A DNA stretch of 64,000 bases from Ophiura sarsii (lineage: Eukaryota; Echinodermata; Ophiuroidea; Amphilepidida; Ophiuridae): assembly GCA_035610835.1 (NCBI GenBank), contig CM069457.1:16400149-16464148 (forward strand), written 5' to 3'. The notes beneath the pieces are model-generated. The model saw only the letters and a list, made by a program, of their open reading frames with translations, was not told the origin of the DNA and ran no database searches. Shown piece by piece: positions 32,248 to 43,549 of the stretch. Each line of letters starts with the position of its first letter. Positions within the stretch are counted from its first letter, which is position 1. Made by a program: the position numbers and the translations under genes.

Positions 32248-32338
32248 AGACATGGTCATAAATCTTCTCCACATAGTACTCTTATGTGTTTGTTAAATTA
32301 TTGTTTGTCTTTGAGTCTTTCAAAGATAATACTGTGCC

Positions 32339-32519
32339 AAGGCGACGAGAAAAAAACCCAAAATCCGCACAAATCGGGAATTGTGGAAAACAAATTTCAA
32401 CATATTTTCGGCCAAAAAAAACAGCTGATTTTACATGATTTGAGAAAAAAGTATTAACAAAAAAAAAATGTGGGTCGGTCGGGCCCATAAAACACATTTG
32501 TTTTATTTTCCTCGTCTAA
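32339..32519. mobile_element. Repeat family V, copy 3
   Basis: Left aaggcgacgagaaaaaaacc and right ttgttttattttcctcgtct-aa are partly complementary. The interior agctgattttacatgattt-gag matches the 20331 copy. The gggtcggtcgggcccataaa word corresponds to the gggcggacgg region of the other copies. Confidence 0.6.
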
Positions 32520-32744
32520 GTGTACTAAATGTCTGTACTAAGTGTAATATTTGTACCGGCCAGATCGCAGATATTTACAATGGTGAAAGTAAAACTATAA
32601 TATGCTGGTAGCTAAACTTGACCTAGGATGGCTTTTGAGTTTATCCCTGGTGTAAGACAGCACAGAAACATAGCACAAAATCCTCTATTGACGGAGTAAC
32701 AGTTACAGCCCCGAACCCCATGAAATCCCATTTGAAAAGCATTT

Positions 32745-32985
32745 AGGGGGAAAAGGACAAATTGAAATTTGCCCACATTTTTTTTCTGGAAGGAGGACAA
32801 ATTGAATTGAAATTTGCCATTTTTAGGGGGGATGGGGAGGACATTTAACTGAAATGTCCCCCCCCCCCCCCCCACCCATATTTAGGGGGGAGGATGAATT
32901 GAGTTGAAATGTGCCCAAATACAGGGGGAGGACAGATTGAATTGAAGATTGCCACATTAGGGTGAAAAAGGACAAATTGAAATTT
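32745..32985. repeat. Degenerate ~45-bp minisatellite with a poly-C run
   Basis: Units contain aggacaaattgaattgaaat-ttgcc followed by G runs (about 32755, 32795, 32840, 32890, 32930, 32970). A 16-base C run sits at 32858-32873. These generate the low-complexity C-terminal part of a 155-codon minus frame. Confidence 0.75.
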
Positions 32986-33171
32986 GGAGATACTACTAAA
33001 TCAAATACTATGTCTTTAACTACAACTGAGTCACTATCGCTAGCCTCTATCCATCCATCAATTGCCAAATAGAGGTGTGGAGATACTACTAAATCTAATA
33101 CTATGTCTTTAACTACAACTGAGTCACTATCGCTAGCCTCTATCCATCCATCAATTGCCAAATAGAGGTGT
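32986..33171 (-). repeat. 93-bp tandem duplication, open on the minus strand
   Basis: Two copies beginning ggagatactactaaat (32986 and 33079) are identical except for one base. On the minus strand each reads 31 residues (HLYLAIDGWIEASDSDSVVV then KDIVxDLVVSP), within an open frame of 155 codons (32823-33290). Composition here is ordinary protein-like rather than low complexity, but the frame continues into minisatellite sequence downstream and no splice sites are convincing. It may be a duplicated exon fragment or a chance frame in a recent duplication. Confidence 0.9.
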
Positions 33172-33534
33172 GATATGTCATAAAGGTGTGTTCTCATCAC
33201 TCCAATATTCATATTGATAAAGGCTTTAAATAAAGTTATATTTATATAGCAAGGAAGATTGGTTATCAGGTGGTTTTCTTCAATAATCAATGACTAGTAA
33301 TTCCCTATTCAACCTCAAAGTAGCGCCCTCGTTGGCATATTTTCGGCACATTGTTATGCTTTCATCATAGTTGACACTGTGTTGACATATATCGACATTT
33401 AACAATGGGCTGACAGCGCAACACTTCTAAATTTGCCCACGAATTATCATGAATTGTATTATCTTGTCCCTGTTCTGTCAAGACCTTGTATCTCCATCCG
33501 GTCTTTCAGCATTTATTTAATACTTTCAATGTAT

Positions 33535-33725
33535 TATAACCTTTGGGCAGTCTGCTCTAAACATGTTCAAGAACCAAAACACTGATCCAAACCTTGTAAA
33601 GTGCTCTTGCCCCGGAACATGTATAAGGCAACACTTTCTAAGCAAAACCGCTGTGCAGTTTTACTTTTATACATGCTGAAGGGCCGTAAAAACATATAAG
33701 GTTTTGACAGAACCGGGATGATATG
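33535..33725. mobile_element. MITE family Y, copy 2, inverted and incomplete
   Basis: Reverse complement of 11548-11807 over ggccct-cagcatgtataaa, ggcaagagc, tacaaggttt and gagcagactgcccaaagg. One arm (ttttacttttatacatgctg-aagggcc ... ggttttgacagaac) is kept and the other is lost. Confidence 0.7.
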
Positions 33726-33784
33726 TCCATTTGCAGAATTTGGGATTTTCTGGAAGGATATGACACCCTATATTGCATTTGGTA

Positions 33785-33983
33785 TACTGTAAAAATGGTA
33801 ATTTTGGCGCGATTAAATGTAAGCGTTTGCTGATTTTCAGCCATTCCGTTTGTTTTTAAATCAGTGATTTGAAAGTTCATTACATAGGCCTACAAAATAA
33901 ATATGTTTGTGTGTTTTTATTTTTGCGGTAGCTGCTTGGAGCGCGAAAATTAATGTAACGTGAAAATGTCCCTGTTTACAGTA
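33785..33983. mobile_element. Short element with TACTGTAAA ends, copy 1
   Basis: tactgtaaaaatgg on the left and tgtttacagta on the right. The interior has ggcgcg and gcgcgaaaatt words like those of the copy at 37132-37303. Pairing beyond the ends is weak. Confidence 0.5.
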
Positions 33984-33989
33984 CTGGAC

Positions 33990-35185
33990 AAAGTACAATG
34001 ACCGATCCAATGGAACCATGAGAGAAGCCTGATACAATACCTGAGGGGGAAACAGCTTGAAGCTCAGTTCTCATTGGGAACAAAATGACCCTAAATATCA
34101 GCAGTTTCAGTAAATTTGTACTTTTTGGCATCAGGGAACAGACCTTACTGAGGGTAATTAAGTTATTTATCTGGGAAGGTTTGCTTTTTAGCTATAAATG
34201 GATTCACATAATTTGGATAATTGTAAAATCTTTCCATCAAGACCTCTCAAGAACTTAATATGGAAAGTTCATTTTAGTTTAATTTCTCAAGAACCTATTT
34301 TTCATATTTGTGCAAGCGTAGCTAAAAACGCAAAAATTAGTAGTGCTAAAAATCCCACTTTCACAGAATGAAATACATCTGCGCACTTCATTTTTAGAGT
34401 CCGTACACCATTTTCAACACATATTGATTCTTTAACACTAACCAATTTAAGATTTAAACACATTATTTGAAGAATATATTGGAGCATCTTCATTCTTTCG
34501 TAAACACTATCGCAAACAGAAGGCGTGAAAAATAGACCAAGCACCCACTTTTATGAAAAAATATAAGGACATTTTCAGATCTAAACACAAATCTACCATA
34601 AATACAGTTGAAGCACATATTTTGAGAATCTTCATTATTTTGTAAATATTTTGTCACTTAGGCTAAATTAAAAACGTCTTTTGTCTCAAAGCTCTTCAGT
34701 TTTTCAAAACCTAATTCGGAAGGCGATTTTTTTTTTAAAGTTTTTTCTATTTTTATTTTTATAAATATAAAATATTGAAATCCTTGTAAAAGTGAACTTT
34801 TGTATTTAAAATGATGTGATCAATAAAAATCTGAAAAATCTGTGATTTTTTTTAAATTTTATTTTTAATATTATATACTTGTTTTCATAAAAAATAATTA
34901 TAACGCGCATCAATTAACTAATGCGCGCGGGAGCTTGGAGACAATTTTTTTTTTAATATAGCCTTATATGCAGAAGGCCTGAAAATTGACCAACCGTAAA
35001 CAATATATCCACTTTCATGGAAAAGTAAAAGGAAAGTGGATTCAACTTGGAGGCAAAATCAGGCTTGAAACGACTGAGGTCAACTCAATGACTATTGATC
35101 TTCCCATCAGCACCAAATATTAAATTGGACAAATGGAGTATGAGGTCTTGGGGGTAAATGTGTAAATACAGGTTAACCTTGTGCA
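33990..35185. other. No gene recognised
   Basis: AT-rich with long T/A runs near 34725-34880. Two diverged copies of a ~115-bp segment (aacacattatttgaagaata and gaagcacatattttgagaat, each followed by cttcatt-tttgtaa) lie near 34450 and 34600. The minus frame at 34302-34544 is unsupported. Confidence 0.4.
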
Positions 35186-35189
35186 TGCT

Positions 35190-35290
35190 ACTATAGTTTG
35201 ATCAGTTCAAAATTGGCGGCCTCCTTAATGCAGCAACGGATTAATACAGAAGGGTATAAGCGCACATGAATGCAACAAGCACAATCCATG
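35190..35290. mobile_element. Family P fragment
   Basis: Starts actatagtttgatcagttca-aaattggcgg, followed by a compressed interior with taatacagaaggg and gcgcacatgaatgcaacaag in reverse order to other copies. The right end is missing. Confidence 0.5.
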
Positions 35291-35815
35291 AGCTTAAATT
35301 TGGATGGATGGCAAAATGTTAGGGTGTTAGGCTAGTCCAAACATCCACTGTTTTCAAGGACTGACTAAGATGTCAAAATTATAGGCAAAATTTACCTTTA
35401 AATTGTATTTACCAAAAGGGTCAATAATAATCCAGAAATATAAACTACCGTTGGACTATGAAATAAATCAGTAAAATTGAGTACATACACACATGCTCAG
35501 CCTCGGTTCAGTGGTTCTTGAGTCCACCCTGCTGAAGATATGTACAAAATCACATCAGTTCCAGATTGGCGCAAAATCACATATCAAATACATGCTGCAT
35601 ATATCTCATGGCCTTCAGTCACATGTTGGTCAAATCATGGTCAAATGTATGTCATATAAATGTTGCGTGCAAATCATGTGATTGCAACTGGATTTACTTA
35701 TAGTTTTGAGATTATTATTTCTCACAACAGTAAATAAGCTTACCTCTGGGGTAGCTTATGTTCATGTCAAATGCATAATGCATGTCAATCACATGTTAGT
35801 CACATGTATGTCAAA

Positions 35816-36303
35816 TGGCGCCTAATATATATAAGACATGCATTTGGCAATCATGTGATACACAGGCATTTTTATGCGACTATACTTACTTGAATATGAC
35901 TAACATGTGAAAAAGTTACCTACATGTATATGTTTTTAATAAAGTGTGATGTACATGCAACATGCAATTTACTAACATTTCATGCACATGCATCATGTAC
36001 AGTCATCAAAAAAGTAACTATACAGGTAATAAATGGGCTTCTAACTCTTAAAATATACATCCTACCTAAAAATATTAAATTTTAAAGTTGTTGAAAAAAT
36101 TGTCTTCTTTAATATGAGATATTGCACGCTAGGATCAGGTGATTATTGAGGAAGAAGCACTCAAAAATGTAAGGAGAAGTCCGATTTTCATTTTCATAGG
36201 TAACTTTTTCACATGTTAGTCATATTCAAGTAAGTATAGTCGCATAAAAATGCCTGTGTATCACATGATTGCCAAATGCATGTCTTATATATATTAGGCG
36301 CCA
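35816..36303. repeat. Perfect 107-bp inverted repeat around a 274-bp spacer
   Basis: 35816-35922 begins TGGCGCCTAATATATATAAG and is, as far as I can read base by base, exactly complementary to 36197-36303. Matching stops abruptly on both sides. The spacer includes catgcaacatgcaattt and other catg-rich words and is non-coding. The arms could be terminal repeats of a young fold-back element, but no target duplication is evident; a palindromic rearrangement is the alternative. Confidence 0.93.
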
Positions 36304-36309
36304 GGATTT

Positions 36310-37130
36310 TTTTGTGATTTAAAATGACTAAATGCGCATACCAATTTTGCAAAATGTGCAAACATGCGCTACAAAATGTGCGTCTGAGTGCTTTACGCCT
36401 CCCCTCCTATGCCTCCCCAACCCGCGAACACCCAAGTTTTTTATGATTGTTTTGGTATCCCTGGACCGAAAAATCACCCCTAAATATCACTCCTTGAATT
36501 CTAACTAAAAAGCAAATAAGCTTACTTTCAGTCCGATTTTCTTACCTTTATGCTATATTTCTGATGCTCATCCAATTCTTTTTTACATTGGGCATTAATT
36601 GACAAATACACAGTGGGACATGAAAATGCATGATTTGTGCATGATTTGCGCAAAATCCTGGTGCCTATCTCACATTTGTCAAATTTATGCATGTTACATG
36701 TGCATAGCATGACACTTGTTGCATGCATGCTCTATACACCATGTGTAATGTTCCTAACATGTTTATAACATCATCGCATTCTTATAACATATTCATCATC
36801 ACGTTTGTGGAATATATGTTGCATGACAAGTATGCCCTAAAACTATCTTGAATTATTTAGGACCTTTCTTTTCATAAATGCATCACGATGTTCTACTTTC
36901 TTCCTTTACGCACATAACCTCTGACATTACCCCAATCCCCCAAGTTATTATTTATTAAAATAATATTCAGTTCCCCTGGACATATCATAAAGAACTGTCT
37001 ATAAATATTTTCAATACCAAATTATTAAAGCTGTTATTTTTGCAAAACGAATTGTTCACGCATTTACATATTGTGAACAAATTCCAATACTACTCACAAT
37101 ATAATCATACTCTCCTTTCGGTTGAACAGA
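36310..37130. other. No gene recognised
   Basis: CATG-rich patches near 36625-36730 resemble the flank at 35620-35810 in style. aaataagcttac occurs at about 35734 and 36513. No coding signal. Confidence 0.4.
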
Positions 37131-37131
37131 A

Positions 37132-37303
37132 TACTGTAAAAGCTGCAATTTATGCAGTAGGGGTATTTTTCGCGCCAAATATTTTTCCGTGAAAATTATA
37201 ACACGCGAAAATATTGTTTTCAACATTCATGCAGTGCATCCAGAAGGTCGCCCATCAAATTGCACGAAAATATCTTTACACGAAAATATTGGCTTTTACA
37301 GTA
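37132..37303. mobile_element. Short element with TACTGTAAAAGC ends, copy 2
   Basis: TACTGTAAAAGC at the left and GGCTTTTACAGTA at the right, 172 bp. The interior has cgcgccaaatatttttccgt-g and cgcgaaaatattg/acgaaaatat words that repeat three times. Confidence 0.65.
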
Positions 37304-37304
37304 C

Positions 37305-37825
37305 TTTCAGTAATAACGTTCATTCAATTGTTTCGTTTACTTTTCATTTACTTTATATAAGATATCAAGGAATACAAATTTATTTTGAGTGAACATTTCT
37401 ACAATCCATAGGGCTGTTCAGACGACCACTCGTATAGTTAATCTCAAGCTTAGCCATGAGTCAAGCTATCACTTCGAGACTATCTCAAGGTCGCGATTAT
37501 CAGATTGCCGGAAGAAATGCAATGGTCTTACAAAAATCTCACTTGCAGTTAACATGGTTGAAGGATTCACAAGGCAGACATGCCCTTCGGCAACTCTCAG
37601 TTAGTGTTTCGGGACTAGTTGACCACTAGATCTCTCAGGGTTAAAATTCCAGCTTTAGACTCTAAGGTTAGTTAACCATGACATGATTCATACGGCCGTT
37701 AATGAGACCCAAAATTGGAAAAAAAAATTAAAAGAAAAATAGAAGACAAAATCGTTCCATAACCCTAACCCCTGTGGCACCTTTTCCAAAGATAATTTGT
37801 TCGCGGCCAAAGAGAGTAGGGGAAA
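37305..37825. other. No gene recognised
   Basis: The words gactagcg/gactagttg, tctcaag and gttagttaacc near 37430-37680 and 38040-38080 look like pieces of one palindromic repeat around the tRNA-like sequence, but I could not define ends. Confidence 0.35.
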
Positions 37826-37830
37826 AAGGG

Positions 37831-37902
37831 CCCCACGCTCGGGGCTCGAACCCCGGACCTCTGGGTTCAGAGGCAGACGATCTACCACTTTGCCATGGGT
37901 GT
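37831..37902 (-). tRNA. tRNA-like sequence, pseudogene or SINE head
   Basis: On the minus strand TGGCAAAGTGGTAGA fits an A box and GGGGTTCGAGCCCCG fits a B box with T-arm pairing. Between them cctct-gaaccca-agagg forms an anticodon-like stem and loop. Length about 72 nt is right for a tRNA. The position before the presumed anticodon is A rather than T, and the acceptor stem pairs poorly, so a tRNA-derived retroposon head or a decayed tRNA is more likely than a working gene. Confidence 0.5.
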
Positions 37903-37904
37903 CA

Positions 37905-38590
37905 ACCATACTTGGCTCAGTATACTTCGCCAAGTATATACCCTGGGGCCATTATTTCATCGCAAAAACTGCCGAACCGGGTGATACAAGCCCACCGCAT
38001 CGTAGTATTAATTTGTAGTACTCAAGAGTGTTAGGGTTATTCGAGAGTTTAATCTCAAGACTAGCGGATTTGACGCTAGTCTCTAGCTTAGCGCCCTCGC
38101 CTGAACGCTCCTCATGTCTGTCTGCCCTTTAGGAAACCACTTCATAAACGGGGAAATATTACCGCAGTATGAATAAAATAACAAATTATAGAAATACCCT
38201 CATGGTGTACAATGAGCTCCTATGCCTCCTTATGACACCACCACAAATCCCAACAGACAGTCCATACAAGTATTGCTAAAGTTGACATTACTTAGCCCAA
38301 TTGGGCTAATTTTCTAACTTAAAACTTTCCGAAAGAAACAGCGTGGTCCGTCCCACAAAAAGTTTCAAAACAAAACGGTTCTCTGTAATAGTTGTCAACA
38401 TTTTCTTTGTATGTCTGACATAATTTTGCCAAATTTCAACTGAGTATTTATTGTTGAGAATTTTTTTCATGAAAATTTGGTATCGCCATATTAAAAAACT
38501 ATTTCAAATTTGACACCCTACCCCCCCCCCCAAGTCAACCTGAAGGCCCCTTACCATTGAGTATATAACAATCTGTCAATGAAGTTAATT
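37905..38590. other. No gene; one palindrome
   Basis: tagcccaattgggcta (about 38296-38311) is a perfect 16-base palindrome of the same word as the 4.7-kb minisatellite. A C run of about 11 bases ends near 38531. No coding content. Confidence 0.5.
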
Positions 38591-38596
38591 GGAATG

Positions 38597-38978
38597 TTAA
38601 AGGTATATTATGTGATCTTTTCCATGAGATGCCCTCAATCCTCGAAAAAAAATTGGAAGCAGATTTTCTTGCAGATTTACTTTTTTGATCATAAATCATA
38701 AATATATTCCAAGTTTCAGAGCATACGATTCCTAATAACCTCAAAATCATGGTTTAAAGAGTGAATTTAGAGTAAAATTTGAAACATAGATTGTACCGCT
38801 CGGTATAATCTATTTTTCAAACCATGATTTAGAAGTAATTAGGAATCATATCAATCTGTAACTTAGACGATCTTTATGATTTATGATCAAAAATGCAAAT
38901 CTGCAAGAAAATCTGCTTTCATAGTAAAAATCAATTATAGAGGGCGCTACTTGGAAAAGATCACATATATGCCTTTAA
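38597..38978. mobile_element. Palindromic TTAA-flanked MITE, family N, copy 1
   Basis: TTAA at 38597-38600 and 38975-38978. Ends AGGTATATTATGTGATCTTT and its near complement. Arms of about 170 bp continue through gattttcttgcagattta and gatcataaatcataaa to accatgatttagaagtaatt. The centre near 38790 is a short unpaired loop. Confidence 0.88.
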
Positions 38979-39082
38979 TGTCAACTTGTCAAATTTATCA
39001 AATCAACTTTCGAACTGATCAATTTAATGTAAATATTGGGATCTTTAATTGTGTTATAAATTGTGCCACTTAGGCAATATCT

Positions 39083-39337
39083 TTGGGCAACACCGGTCAT
39101 ATCAGCCTTGCTATACGCTTCCAGCAAAGCGCAAATTGTTGTAACATCAGAAGCAACTATTTTGCTAATAGTTATATCTGCTGTGATAATGTTACGGTTT
39201 CCGCACTATCGGAATATAATCCGCCGTCACACAATATGCTTAATGACCCAATGGAACGGTTTGTAAAAGTGATGGACAGTTTTGTATTGCAATTTTGTTG
39301 CGCTGTTTGTTCTGTGAAACTGAAATTCCAACAATGA
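39083..39337 (+). other. Open stretch of uncertain meaning
   Basis: 84 codons open on the plus strand with a Cys-rich, protein-like composition, while the overlapping +1 frame (39063-39266) is open as well. Upstream, a CACTTAG word could act as a splice acceptor. I recognise no domain and no matching donor, so this is recorded only as a weak exon candidate. Confidence 0.12.
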
Positions 39338-39679
39338 TGAGCTGGGGCATTAAAACAATTTTGTTGTGGTGCCCTCAGCGAACGACCCTAAAATCTCAAA
39401 AATCAAGGTCGCAATTATTATTATTTTTTATTTTAAGATTTAAATGTTACCCAATTTGTCAAAATATTACTATTTTCTGCTTGAAATGAATAAGTTTGCT
39501 TGAAAAGATTGCTTTTAAACTATAATAACACCAGAAACATTAGTCAAATTGATATTTACCAATTTTGTCTTGTCATGAATCACTGTCCATCAGTAATATT
39601 TGTCAGCAAAAAAAAAAAAAATCGCCAGACCGACTCGATTTCAAGATTTTTGGGACTTGAAGGGAAAAAATGTTGGCCT

Positions 39680-40060
39680 TAGGCCAAAACAAAAAAGTTG
39701 ACTTGCCCTTTCAGGGCCAGAGTCTGGGTCGGACGGTCGGATTTTTAAAATAAAAAAAATAAAAAATTTAAACAGGGAGATACTACACAAAAACACGTTT
39801 TAAAGATTGATTTTTTTTTCTTTCTTTTTTCAAACAAGCAGATACTACTCAAAAACACGTTTTTATCTTTCTTTATTGTTGATGTGCTTCTTTCAATTTT
39901 TTTCTTCTTTTTTTCTTTACTTTGAAAAAATAAAAGTAAAAGGGTGGCCAAATATATTTGCGAGCTCTGCTCTGATTTTGGTCAGCCCACCAATGTATTT
40001 ACTTAAAATTATTGTATGTATTATTGGTCGGAAAGGGCAAGTCAACTTTTTTTTGGCCTT
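39680..40060. mobile_element. Element W with TTGACTTGCCCTTTC ends
   Basis: Left aggccaaaacaaaaaagttg-acttgccctttc and right gaaagggcaagtcaactttt-ttttggcctt are complementary with two or three differences. The interior has two copies of a cagatactactcaaaaacac-g word and T-rich runs. About 380 bp, non-coding. Confidence 0.82.
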
Positions 40061-40061
40061 A

Positions 40062-40495
40062 TCTTGGTCGTGATGTGGAAAGATTGAATTCATAAATGAT
40101 ACCAACGCTTTGCCACTGGTAATACAATACTATGGTAGTATAGTGGTGTTATAATATCGTCAGTCACGCATCTCACGCATGGTGTGCTATTTGTGTTGGA
40201 CAACCCCATGGTAAGAAAAATGTGACTTTCCCAATTTAGTTCAAGTATATGAAACAATTTTTTTGTGGGAAAATTGCAATTCTGGTTGCCTTGGGTGAAT
40301 AAAATCTTCAGAGGAATTATAGATTTATCTGGGTTCAAGAAGACAATCTAGTCATAATTTCATTTTAATCACCGACAAGGTGAAATGGAAAGGGATATAG
40401 CTAGGGAGGAGGGGAGGCTTTCCTTGTAGGGAATTGGGGGCTATGAGAAGAGGGTCTCATTGGTAGGGTGATACATTGATCACCAGACTACAACC
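40062..40495. other. No gene recognised
   Basis: Unremarkable sequence becoming purine-rich near 40385-40450. Nothing recognised. Confidence 0.4.
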
Positions 40496-40893
40496 CCGGG
40501 GGGGGGGGGTACTCGGATTTGGTTTGGTCGGGGGTGTGCCGCTGGAGATTCCAAACCCATACCCATTTTAAGGGGTGATTTTGGAAAAATCGGTTCCCAT
40601 TTTTAGGGGTTTTGCTTCATTTTAGACCAAATTTTCGCAAATTATCGGGAAAATAGACCTAATTTTGGCAAATTTTCGCGAAAATATACCTACTTTTGGC
40701 AATTTTTCGCGAAAATAGACACAAATTTTTCGCGAAAATAGACCCATTTGTAAAAAGAGACCCCATTATTAGGGATTTCCAGCACAAAATCATACCCCAT
40801 GTTTAGGGATTTTGTGCCCAAAAAGCTACCCATTAGAGCGGCACCCCCCCGTATACCGTCTTAGGCGAGTACCCCCCCCCCCCCCCCCCCCCG
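40496..40893. mobile_element. GC-ended palindromic element with internal ~35-bp repeats
   Basis: Left ccccggggggggggg-tactcgg and gtgtgccgct; right agcggcacccccc and gcgagt followed by a 21-base C run (40872-40892) and gg. The interior has several copies of a unit around ttttcgcgaaaatagac and paired phrases such as cccattttaagggg and cccatgtttaggg. The terminal homopolymers are part of the inverted ends, which explains this pair of G and C runs. Confidence 0.75.
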
Positions 40894-41212
40894 GACTACA
40901 ACACATCAAATAGCAGATTCCAGTCCAAGGGGGTGTAATTATTGGATATGAGGGATGTGCCCCCAATAGGGTCCCATTTTTCACCCTCTGGGAAATGGAT
41001 GAACCTCTCAATGTGTATATCCTCTGAATCAAACATTCACCATCAAATGAGGGTTTTGCGTGTTTTTCTCCCCAATTTAACCTCCTAAACGAATGAAACA
41101 TTGACACGATTTTGCAAGTTTTCCTTTTTTAGATTTACACCCCAATCTCAAGAAAACAAAGCTTATTATGTGCTTTTGTTGTCACATGCTTACAGTGTAA
41201 TAGTTCCCCTCT

Positions 41213-41235
41213 CCCCCCCCCCCCCCCCCCCCCCC
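41213..41235. repeat. 23-base poly-C run
   Basis: Uninterrupted C run directly left of the family N copy. It is the longest C run I noted in this window. Confidence 0.9.
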
Positions 41236-41238
41236 ACC

Positions 41239-41629
41239 TTAAAGGCATATTATGTGATCTTTTTCAGGAAGCGCCCTCTATTCATGATTTTTTTAGAAAG
41301 TAGATTTTCTTGCAGATTTACATTTCTGATCATAAATCGTAATATATTCCGAGTTACAGATCGATACGATTCCTAATTACTTCAAAATCATGGTTGTAGA
41401 GTGAATTTAGAGTGAAAAATAAGTAGTCGCGCAGACCTGACAATTTATTTTCACTCTATTAACCATGATTTTGAAGTAATTAGGAATTGTATCGATCTGT
41501 AACTCAGAATGTATTTATGATTTATGATCAAAAATGTAAATCTGCAAGTGCAAGAAAATCTTCTTTCTAAAAAAAAAAAATCTTGAATAGAGGGCGCTCC
41601 CTGGAAAAGATCACATAATATGCCTGTAA
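41239..41629. mobile_element. Palindromic TTAA-flanked MITE, family N, copy 2
   Basis: TTAA then AGGCATATTATGTGATCTTT on the left; gatcacataatatgcct then GTAA on the right. It matches 38597-38978 throughout. The arms include gcgccctctatt and agattttcttgcagatttac, and the centre near 41430 contains gtagtcgcgcagacctgac. Confidence 0.88.
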
Positions 41630-42040
41630 GTGTAGGCCTATAATGTCATAATTCAAGATGTTTTGCTCTCAGATTTGAACGCATTTCCATTTTTAACTCG
41701 ACAGAAATTAAAGAATAGCAGAACATGCTTGATCAAACTCGATCAGTAGACTGGCCATGCAGGTTGATAAAAGGTAATGCGACCATTTGACATTGTGAAA
41801 AACAATAGACTAATTGACCATTTCAACAAAGTTCAGTGTTTAATTAATCAAAGCATTCCAGATATTCCATGTAAGAGAAAAACATTTACCAGTCAGGTCA
41901 GAATCAATTCCTGAATTCACATTCCATACTCAAGGGTTTCGATGATACCAATGGCGGCCCTTACTTTAAAAAAAGTGGGCTTTAGCACAATTTGAACTGG
42001 CCCTGGACTCAATAAAAGTGAGAGCTTTTTTTCAGCCAAT

Positions 42041-42490
42041 TTAACACTTTACACGCGGCAAGCATCTGCAGATGACAGTTCCAAAATCTCACAAAATGTT
42101 TCAAAAATGTCCAAAGTAATTGTATTAAAATAAGTCCAAACATGCCTAGTATTGGATCAGTAATCCTTGAGATGGAACCAGTGGTTCGGAAGTCACATAG
42201 AAATGGTGGTCCCGTGCATCGGAAGAGCAATACCCGAGCTTGTTAAAAAGGTTACAGACTCTTTCGTAAAGAGTAGGATCATCCCGGTCTGTACCTGTTC
42301 ACACATCAAACAGACCCCAATGGAAATAAGCTAATATAATATAAACCTTATTGGATTATCCAGGGTCGTAGGACCCATATAATATAAAATATAAAATAAA
42401 CCATGAAAGTTGGGAAAGGTTTCTGAAAAATCTGTTTGGTATATATGGTAAAACTAATACAGACAAAATGTGTAAAAAGCAAAGGGTTAA
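42041..42490. mobile_element. TTAA-flanked MITE, family A, copy 7, split
   Basis: TTAACACTTTACACGCGGCA at the left, tggtaaaactaatac ... gggttaa at the right. The family core breaks after ccttgagatggaacca and resumes at tgaaagttgggaaaggtttc. The inserted 218 bp is a separate feature. Confidence 0.8.
42181..42398 (+). mobile_element. Unclassified insertion with AT-rich tail, retroposon-like
   Basis: It interrupts the family A copy and is flanked by AACCA (42176-42180 and 42399-42403). It has a non-AT-rich body (ggtggtcccgtgcatcggaa, gatcatcccggtctgtacct) and ends in an aatataaaatataaaataaa tail. Short direct repeats and a tail of this type fit a SINE or a 5'-truncated LINE end; I recognise neither a tRNA head nor a reverse transcriptase. 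Confidence 0.55.
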
Positions 42491-43325
42491 AGGGGCCTAT
42501 TTCATGTGAAACAACTCAGGTATTCCATGTTATTCTACCTTCAAAGATTTTATTTTATTTCTAAGGAAATACAGCATATTTTTAATAAATAAACTAAAGC
42601 AAATTTTGGCGAGTAAGAAATCTGGCATATCTAGCAGGAAGCCCGATAATCAACTTTCATCTGCGTTACCCCTATTTAAACGTGTATGGAGCTATGTATT
42701 TGTTTAAGTGCCCCCTTAGGGGCAACACACACCATTTTAATGTTGACCCCGCAGGTTATAGCTGGGTATAGGGAAACGCTGCTGAGGCTAATATAAATCA
42801 AGTCCAATACGGCTCGCTACTTTATATTTCACACATAGGCGACAATGAGTCCCGACAACAGGCTCTCGCAATTTGCCTTTCACCTTTTTACCATGCTATT
42901 TCTGTGTATCAACGAGACTAGTAAAGTGTTGCCAGAAAATATGCCGCAATAGGTTGATTTATTTGTTGTATTTTAAGTGCAAAATTTTTTTTTTTGACTT
43001 TCCACCCACTAGTGCCAAGGATCTGGTATCTTGGGACGCTGACATACCAACAAAGCATATAATCACTTTATTTCTTTATCAAATCATTTGTCCTTTCCTC
43101 CTTGGGAGGGGGGGGGGAGTATGAACAAGCAGCTATCGGGGAACAAATGGGGTAAAAACGGGGGGAATTAAAAACTGATTTGGCAATCGCCGGAAGTCGA
43201 GCCTGATGGCATCAGAATCCCATGTTCCACATAAGCCGGCCTCTAAAAACTTAGTTTTTTGTGTGCTTATATAGCCTTCTATGATTACACAATGAGAGCT
43301 ACCAGCATAGACTATCTGTATGTAA
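42491..43325. other. No gene recognised
   Basis: Includes a G run near 43107-43117. Frames at 42873-43124 (plus) and 43133-43378 (minus) have no recognised domains. Confidence 0.4.
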
Positions 43326-43327
43326 TA

Positions 43328-43545
43328 TGTGATGCAGCACATCAAAAAGGGGGGACTTTGCGGCTGTGTGTTTTTCAAAATATAGATGAAAACGGACAGA
43401 AAAAATAAAGAAATAATAAGAAAATAGGAATCATTTTCACTCGTAAAATCTTAATGCCTTTACCAATTTTGATACATTTGGTGTCATTTTAAAGCTTATA
43501 AAATGCTCTGAGAGCATACATAATAAACTCAAGTGACTTCACCTG
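43328..43545. mobile_element. MITE family O, copy 2, one end missing
   Basis: Begins TGTGATGCAGCACATCAAAA followed by gggggactttgcggctgtgt, the reverse complement of the right end of 24124-24390. It continues through tggtgtcattttaaagctta and ctctgagagcat, but the other TIR is absent. Confidence 0.75.
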
Positions 43546-43549
43546 CATG

